This document shows positions 39,159-43,327 of a stretch of DNA of 43,327 nucleotides, one piece after another. The notes under the pieces are model-generated. The model worked only from the letters and a program-made list of their open reading frames with translations, was not told the DNA's origin and searched no databases. A program made the translations under genes and the position numbers. This DNA is from Thermoproteota archaeon. GTDB taxonomy: Archaea > Korarchaeota > Korarchaeia > Korarchaeales > Korarchaeaceae. The stretch spans positions 1-43,327 of the forward strand of contig JALWYH010000108.1 in the NCBI GenBank assembly GCA_027078475.1, read 5' to 3'. The number at the start of each line of letters is the position of its first letter. The first letter of the stretch is position 1.

Positions 39159-40088
39159 TCAGATATTCACCCATTCTCCTCCGAGGGGTTCTGCATCGAC
39201 CCCCCATTTTTTCAACCATAAGGCGAACTCATCACTGTAACCATAAACTGTGAACACCCTTTCAGGATTGATGCCCATGACTATGCTGACCAGCCCGTCG
39301 AAATCAGCGTGGGCACTCAGAGGAAAATCCTGCTTCCTCCTAGAGAACAGGGCCCATCCCGTGACCCTGGCTCTCTCTCGCACCCTGGCCTTGTGAGTTA
39401 CCAAGACATGGGGTCCCTCCGGTGACGTCGTGTAATCCAGACCGAATCTCCCCTTGAAGGGCTCGCTGACCTCAGCTACCCTCTGGGATACGGCGACCCG
39501 CACATTGGTGTATCTATTAAGGAGCGCGATCACCTCCTGTGACTTTCCCACAAGATAAGCCTCTATCACCGGTGACTTGCCGGAAGACACCTCCTCAGCA
39601 ACCCATCTGGCGATCTCCATTCTAACCCTGTGAGGGTCGGGGAATCTGTACTTGGGATGGCCGTATGTGGACTCCACCACGAGCACATCCGACTTGGGAA
39701 TTCTAGCCGGGCTCTCCACAGTGAGGCCTCCCAGCGGGTTCACATCTCCCGTATAGAAGACAGCCTTCCTCCCGCAGTTTATCAGGAAACCCGAAGAACC
39801 GTATATGTGACCAGCCGGGTAGGCATGCACCTCGAACCGACCGAACTCCACCCCCTCGTTGTAGTGAAGGATCTCGATGCCATCCGCGCCATATCTCCTC
39901 CTTATTATGGCTGCGGTCCCCTCCGTTGCCAGGACCCTCCCGGCCGGTCTGTCGACGTCTCTGGGAACGTGATCGGAGTGTGCATGCGATATAAGGGAAA
40001 CGGAACCTCTCACCGTCCTCATGGGATCGAGCAGCAGTCTCTCACCACCGCAGCTCAGTTCCACGCCGTTTCTGTACCTTATTCTCAT
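39159..40088 (-). CDS. Metallo-beta-lactamase-fold nuclease (Ysh1/SNM1-like)
   Basis: A 309-residue MBL-fold enzyme with HAHSDH (35-40) metal motif, AYPAGHIYGSSG (His ligand), FYTGDVNP (Asp ligand), a beta-CASP-like insert and PLSAHADFDGL (late His). This is the pattern of the exonuclease/RNA-processing branch (COG1236-like), short form without KH domains. Likely cleaves or trims RNA or DNA 5' ends. The ATG at 40088 is about 26 bases from the shared TATA. Length fits the short archaeal form often near repair genes, but no ligase is adjacent. Confidence 0.83.
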   Translation of the reverse strand: MRIRYRNGVELSCGGERLLLDPMRTVRGSVSLISHAHSDHVPRDVDRPAGRVLATEGTAAIIRRRYGADGIEILHYNEGVEFGRFEVHAYPAGHIYGSSGFLINCGRKAVFYTGDVNPLGGLTVESPARIPKSDVLVVESTYGHPKYRFPDPHRVRMEIARWVAEEVSSGKSPVIEAYLVGKSQEVIALLNRYTNVRVAVSQRVAEVSEPFKGRFGLDYTTSPEGPHVLVTHKARVRERARVTGWALFSRRKQDFPLSAHADFDGLVSIVMGINPERVFTVYGYSDEFALWLKKWGVDAEPLGGEWVNI

Positions 40089-40105
40089 CTCAGCATCACC
40101 TCATC

Positions 40106-40118
40106 ACAAATTTATTAG
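40106..40118. promoter_or_regulatory. TATA element between nuclease and Sec61-beta genes
   Basis: ACAAATTTATTAG: on the minus strand about 26 bases before ATG 40088, on the plus strand about 35 before ATG 40150, giving the Sec gene a short leader. Confidence 0.5.
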
Positions 40119-40124
40119 TGTGGT

Positions 40125-40143
40125 CCCGCGCCCCGAGCGCGGG
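40125..40143 (+). promoter_or_regulatory. GC-rich leader hairpin before Sec61-beta
   Basis: CCCGCGC-CCCGA-GCGCGGG forms a 7-bp stem. Its right arm runs into the GGGGGG that could act as ribosome-binding site 7 bases before ATG 40150, so folding could limit translation. Confidence 0.4.
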
Positions 40144-40149
40144 GGGATC

Positions 40150-40311
40150 ATGCCTAAGGGTAAGAAGGATAGGAACTTCATGCCCATGTCCGTCGCTGGC
40201 ATACTGACTTTTAGCACAGACGAGGCTGGTGGCTTCAAGGTGCCTAAATGGTTCCCCGTCATGCTGTCTGTCGTTACTGGAGTGGTCATCATAGCTCTCC
40301 ACCTGATGTGA
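40150..40311 (+). CDS. Preprotein translocase Sec61-beta/SecG-type subunit
   Basis: A 53-residue protein: basic soluble head (MPKGKKDRNFMPMS), the family phrase SVAGILTFSTDE, then one C-terminal membrane helix (about 34-52, PVMLSVVTGVVIIALHL). This is the archaeal Sec61-beta, the small third subunit of the SecYE channel. It is the usual length, and too short for most gene finders; the longer frame from 40021 is not real. MazG follows 9 bases later. Confidence 0.9.
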   Translation: MPKGKKDRNFMPMSVAGILTFSTDEAGGFKVPKWFPVMLSVVTGVVIIALHLM

Positions 40312-40320
40312 ATCTGGGTA

Positions 40321-40617
40321 ATGCCAATGAAGATATCCGAGGCTCAGGAGCTCATAAGGAGGATTTACGGTGAGAGGGATCGTAGGAGAGGAGTGAAAGG
40401 AACGGCTCTCCACTTGGGAGAGGAGGTCGGCGAGCTCTTCAGGTCACTTAGAACGATGAACAGAGAAAACATGCGAGAGGAGTTCGCTGACGTTCTGGCT
40501 TGGCTCCTCAGTCTGGCTGATCTCCTCTCTGTGGATTTGGAAGCCGCTTTTGAGGAGAGATACGGTAGGGGATGTCCAAAATGTGGTTCCATCCCCTGCA
40601 GGTGCCCGGAGGTGTGA
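40321..40617 (+). CDS. MazG-like nucleotide pyrophosphohydrolase with C-terminal zinc motif
   Basis: A 98-residue MazG-type helical protein with EEVGEL (34-39) and EEFADVLAW (53-61), giving the ExxE...ExxD Mg-binding set, expected to hydrolyse (d)NTPs to NMPs. It ends with CPKCGSIPCRC (85-95), a small zinc-ribbon-like knuckle that ordinary MazG domains lack. ATG 40321 or ATG 40327 are both possible starts. A phosphoribosyltransferase follows after 6 bases, in line with a nucleotide-housekeeping operon. Confidence 0.85.
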   Translation: MPMKISEAQELIRRIYGERDRRRGVKGTALHLGEEVGELFRSLRTMNRENMREEFADVLAWLLSLADLLSVDLEAAFEERYGRGCPKCGSIPCRCPEV

Positions 40618-40623
40618 GGGAGC

Positions 40624-41205
40624 TTGACCACGAGGTTCCTCCATATTGGTCCCGATGATGCCCTCCTCTACGCTAGGAGACTAGCGGACTCCGTGAGAGA
40701 CTCCGGTTTCGAGCCTGATACCATAGTGGCTATATTGAGGGGCGGCGTCGTCATTGCCAGGCTGTTGAGTGATTTCCTCAACGTCAGGGACATCAGGAGC
40801 ATAAGAGTGGTTCATTACGAAGCGTTGGAGAAGAAGGAAGGTGCGGAGGTTGTGGAGCCCCTCCCAACCAGATTGGACGGCAAGAAGGTACTGCTGGTTG
40901 ATGATGTAGCTGACACGGGAGACAGCCTCATCGTGGCCAAGAGACACCTAGAGGAGAAGGGCGCCTCCGAGGTGAGGGTCGCGACTATGCACTACAAGCC
41001 TTGGAGTAAATTCAAACCGGATTACTACTCCGAGGAGACCGATGCTTGGGTCATATATTTCTGGGAGTATGCGGAGACCGTCAGGTACTTCTTTATGAAG
41101 TACCGTGATAGGGGCTGGAATTACATAAGGGGCCTGCTGAGGCAGGCTGAAGTTCCCGATGAGATCGTGAGGTGGGTAGTCGAAAATGAAGGGTACCTAC
41201 GATAA
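40624..41205 (+). CDS. Purine-type phosphoribosyltransferase
   Basis: A 193-residue type I phosphoribosyltransferase with AILRGGVVIARLLSDFL (36-52) and the PRPP motif VLLVDDVADTGDS (89-101). It is similar to archaeal hypoxanthine/guanine or xanthine PRTases that salvage bases to nucleotides. The aromatic C-terminal region (WVIYFWEYAETVRYF) is typical of the archaeal Gpt-like group. TTG start, 6 bases after MazG. The last 20 bases overlap glyS. Exact base preference cannot be told from sequence. Confidence 0.86.
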   Translation: MTTRFLHIGPDDALLYARRLADSVRDSGFEPDTIVAILRGGVVIARLLSDFLNVRDIRSIRVVHYEALEKKEGAEVVEPLPTRLDGKKVLLVDDVADTGDSLIVAKRHLEEKGASEVRVATMHYKPWSKFKPDYYSEETDAWVIYFWEYAETVRYFFMKYRDRGWNYIRGLLRQAEVPDEIVRWVVENEGYLR

Positions 41206-42715
41206 GGTCGTGGAGCTGGCCATCAGGAGGGGGTTCTTCTGGCCGTCCTCCAGAGATGTCTACGCCGGAGCGCCAGCCGGTTTCTACGTCTACGGGCCTC
41301 TGGGCCTCAGGATGAAGGAGAAAATAGTCTCCCTCTGGAGGAAGGAGATAGTCTACCCCGAGGGTGTCCACGAGATAGAGACACCCAACATACTGCCCCT
41401 GAAGGTATTCGAGGCGTCTGGCCATCTGGAACACTTCTTCGATAAACTGATAGAGTGTAAGAAGTGCCACTCTAGGTTCAGGGTCGATAAACTGATAGAG
41501 GAGGCCTTGGGAATAGAGGAGAACCTAGAAGGTCTCTCCGATGAGGAGCTCATGAGGATCGTGATCGAGAACGGCATAAGGTGCCCCAAGTGCGGCTCCA
41601 CCGAGTGGACCGGGATAAAGAAGTTCAACCTGATGTTCACCATAGCAGTGGGCGCCGAGGCCGATGAGCCGAACGCGGCCCTCAGGCCTGAGACCACCCA
41701 AGGAAGCGTGGTGGAGTTCAGGAAGTCCTACATGACCATGAGGGGGAGGCTCCCCTTCATACTGGGTCAGGTTGGCAGGGTTTTCAGGAATGAGATATCA
41801 CCTAGGAGGGCCCTGATCAGGATGAGAGAATTCCAGCAGCTGGAGATTCACGTTTTCTTTGACCCGGAAAATCCTGATTATGCTTACAGGGAGAAGCTCG
41901 AGCCCTACTTGGACTACAGGATAAGGTTCCTCAGGAGGGAGGACAGGGAGACTGGAAATATAACGGAGATGACCGCCAGGGAGGGACTGGAGACTGGCTA
42001 CACCCTGAATCATCTGATAACCTACTGGCTGGTTCTCTACCAGAAATTCTTCAACGAGACGCTAGGTTTCCCCTTGGAGAGGCTTCGCTATAGGGAGCTT
42101 ATCGAGGGAGAGAAGGCCCACTACGCCCTGGCGCATTGGGACTTGGAGGTCTACACCGAGGATCTGGGGTGGGTGGAGCTGGTGAATAACGCCTATCGCA
42201 CCGATTACGACCTGTCTGGTCACATGAGGGTATCCGGAACGGACCTCCGGGTGACGTCTCCCGACGGAAGCAGGAAGTTCCTCCCGCACCTGTACGAGCC
42301 GTCGATAGGGCTGGACAGGGTGCTGTTCCACGAGCTGATGCTGGCCTACAGGGAGGACGGCGGCAGGGTGTGGCTTCAGCTCCCTAGATACTTGGCCCCG
42401 ATAGAGGTGGCCATCTTCCCACTGATGAAGAGGGATGGATTGCCCGAGAAGGCCAGGGAGATCCACAGAATGCTCATGTCTGATGGGTTCTTGGCCTTCT
42501 ACGACGAGTCTGGCACCATAGGAAGGAGGTACAGGAGGATGGATGAGGTGGGCACCCCCGCCTGCGTCACGGTAGATCATCAAACCCTCGAGGACGGCAC
42601 CGTCACTCTGAGGGATAGAGACACGATGGAGCAGATCAGGGTCAAGATCGAGGATCTGCCCAACAAGCTGAGGGACTTCATATATGGTGGGAAGGAGCTC
42701 GGGGATCTCGCCTGA
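41186..42715 (+). CDS. glyS: Glycyl-tRNA synthetase (eukaryote/archaeal alpha2 type)
   Basis: A 509-residue class II GlyRS of the dimeric type. The N-terminus is AIRRGFFWPSSRDVYAG with GFYVYGPLGLRMKEKI. A zinc-like insert has CKKCHSRF and later CPKCGSTEW. Motif 2 is around RPETTQG...GQVGRVFRNEISPRRALIRMREF, motif 3 near EPSIGLDRVL, then an anticodon-binding domain with RRYRRMDEVGTPACVTVD. Length is a little shorter than usual (about 570) but all parts are present. It overlaps the PRTase upstream by 20 bases and the convergent E1-like gene by 38. Confidence 0.95.
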   Translation: MKGTYDKVVELAIRRGFFWPSSRDVYAGAPAGFYVYGPLGLRMKEKIVSLWRKEIVYPEGVHEIETPNILPLKVFEASGHLEHFFDKLIECKKCHSRFRVDKLIEEALGIEENLEGLSDEELMRIVIENGIRCPKCGSTEWTGIKKFNLMFTIAVGAEADEPNAALRPETTQGSVVEFRKSYMTMRGRLPFILGQVGRVFRNEISPRRALIRMREFQQLEIHVFFDPENPDYAYREKLEPYLDYRIRFLRREDRETGNITEMTAREGLETGYTLNHLITYWLVLYQKFFNETLGFPLERLRYRELIEGEKAHYALAHWDLEVYTEDLGWVELVNNAYRTDYDLSGHMRVSGTDLRVTSPDGSRKFLPHLYEPSIGLDRVLFHELMLAYREDGGRVWLQLPRYLAPIEVAIFPLMKRDGLPEKAREIHRMLMSDGFLAFYDESGTIGRRYRRMDEVGTPACVTVDHQTLEDGTVTLRDRDTMEQIRVKIEDLPNKLRDFIYGGKELGDLA

Positions 42716-43327
42716 ACAGCCCGCCGCACACCGGGCAGTTCGGATCCCTCTCCACCCTAACCTCAGTGAATTCCATGGTCCTAAGATCTCCCATGAGGAG
42801 TTTCCCCTTGAGTGACGGCCCCAGGCCGGAGAGGTACTTCACCGCCTCAGCCGCCGCTATGGAAGCCACTTGGGCGGGTGTCATGCCAAGGACCGGCACC
42901 GGCCCCCTGTCCTCGACACTCGGGAAAATGCACCTGAGGCATGGAGTCTCACCTGGCATTATGAAGGTGATTGCAAAGTAGAATCCAGATATCGCAGAGT
43001 AGATGAACGGGATCCCGCTGGAAACAGAGAACTCGTTTATCAGGTATCTGGTGGCGAAGTTATCCGTGGCATCCATTATGAGATCCACCTCGCCCAGCAG
43101 GACATCCACGTTCTCCTTCGTCAGCCTCTCTGGTATTCCCTCGACCTTTATCTCTTCATTCCTCCTCCTAACCTCCCTCTCAGCCACCATGGCCTTCGGT
43201 AAACCCACGTCATCCTCCCCGTAGAGCACCTGACGGTGGAGGTTGTCGAAGCTGACAACATCACCATCTATTAGCCTTAGATTAACGCCCGCCCCTCCCA
43301 GGTAAAGGGCCAGCGGGGAGCCAACCT
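42678..43327 (-). CDS. ThiF/MoeB/HesA-family E1-like enzyme (5' end cut by window edge)
   Basis: The frame is open to the window edge. Before the first listed Val it reads LYLGGAGVNLRLIDGDVV and SFDNLHRQVLYGEDDVG, the canonical E1 phrase (GGAGVNL...IDGDxV..xNLxRQ), so the N-terminus is missing. Later come DLIMDATDNFATRY, the zinc pairs CLRC and CPVC, and GMTPAQVASIAAAEAVKYL. It adenylates the C-terminal Gly-Gly of a ubiquitin-like sulfur carrier (SAMP/MoaD/ThiS) for molybdopterin, thiamine or tRNA thiolation. The product cannot be narrowed without the missing start. Convergent overlap with glyS. Confidence 0.9.
   Translation of the reverse strand, partial: VGSPLALYLGGAGVNLRLIDGDVVSFDNLHRQVLYGEDDVGLPKAMVAEREVRRRNEEIKVEGIPERLTKENVDVLLGEVDLIMDATDNFATRYLINEFSVSSGIPFIYSAISGFYFAITFIMPGETPCLRCIFPSVEDRGPVPVLGMTPAQVASIAAAEAVKYLSGLGPSLKGKLLMGDLRTMEFTEVRVERDPNCPVCGGLFRRDPRAPSHHI

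Noticed and set aside
40021-40149. Upstream extension of the Sec61-beta frame
   Set aside because: It overlaps the nuclease start and the promoter; the family begins at ATG 40150.
1-43327. CRISPR arrays, insertion sequences, rRNA or replication origin
   Set aside because: No regularly spaced repeats, transposase motifs, rRNA signatures or clustered origin boxes were seen on reading.

Overview
The window is archaeal and most likely comes from a thermophilic member of the TACK group. A Korarchaeota-like lineage is plausible, but I cannot prove it from sequence alone. The evidence includes a Sec61-beta-type secretion subunit, TrmB and Lrp regulators, a Clp1/Grc3 RNA kinase, four-subunit 2-oxoacid:ferredoxin oxidoreductase, an archaeal-type PPAT, a tRNA with a bulge-helix-bulge intron, and many start codons placed about 27 bases after a TATA box (leaderless transcripts). 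Arginine is written mostly AGG/AGA. Gene density is very high, with many 4-bp ATGA/TTGA overlaps. There are no insertion sequences, no CRISPR and no rRNA.

Layout. 1-6.4 kb: a DUF72 gene and a very divergent RuBisCO-like protein face a Clp1-type polynucleotide kinase, glycerate 2-kinase, TRAM protein and TrmB regulator, followed by two small unknown genes. 6.4-7.4 kb: tRNA-Pro, a VapBC-like pair, an intron-bearing tRNA-Met and a 236-bp non-coding gap that may hold a structured RNA. 7.4-12.5 kb: Yip1-like membrane protein, short polyprenyl synthase, KaiC-like ATPase, UDP-sugar dehydrogenase, class II aldolase, rhomboid protease. 12.6-17.7 kb: a leftward run of korABDC, PPAT, an odd HAD protein and a SIS sugar isomerase. 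17.7-20.2 kb: M42 aminopeptidase and a fused aconitase X. 20.7-22.6 kb: a carbamoyltransferase with carbamate kinase. 22.6-30.2 kb: trpB2, MFS transporter, YjbQ, PD-(D/E)XK nuclease, hisS, an orphan polyamine-type binding protein, hisD. 30.3-36.3 kb: carbonic-anhydrase-like protein, CoA-transferase, and an ABC-ATPase/CARDB/FtsX export module. 36.3-43.3 kb: tRNA-Lys, DUF2070, Lrp regulator, metallo-beta-lactamase nuclease, Sec61-beta, MazG, phosphoribosyltransferase, glyS and a truncated E1-like enzyme.

Metabolic links. The prenyl synthase and aconitase X fit archaeal isoprenoid synthesis. Carbamate kinase and carbamoyltransferase would supply and use carbamoyl phosphate. KorABDC, the CoA-transferase and the MFS transporter point to peptide or organic-acid fermentation. 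The genes most worth a second look are the RuBisCO-like protein with no recognisable catalytic lysine, a hairpin-plus-17-mer element found twice (before trpB2 and before the binding-protein gene), the binding-protein gene whose Tat signal is out of frame with any start, and the fused aconitase X.
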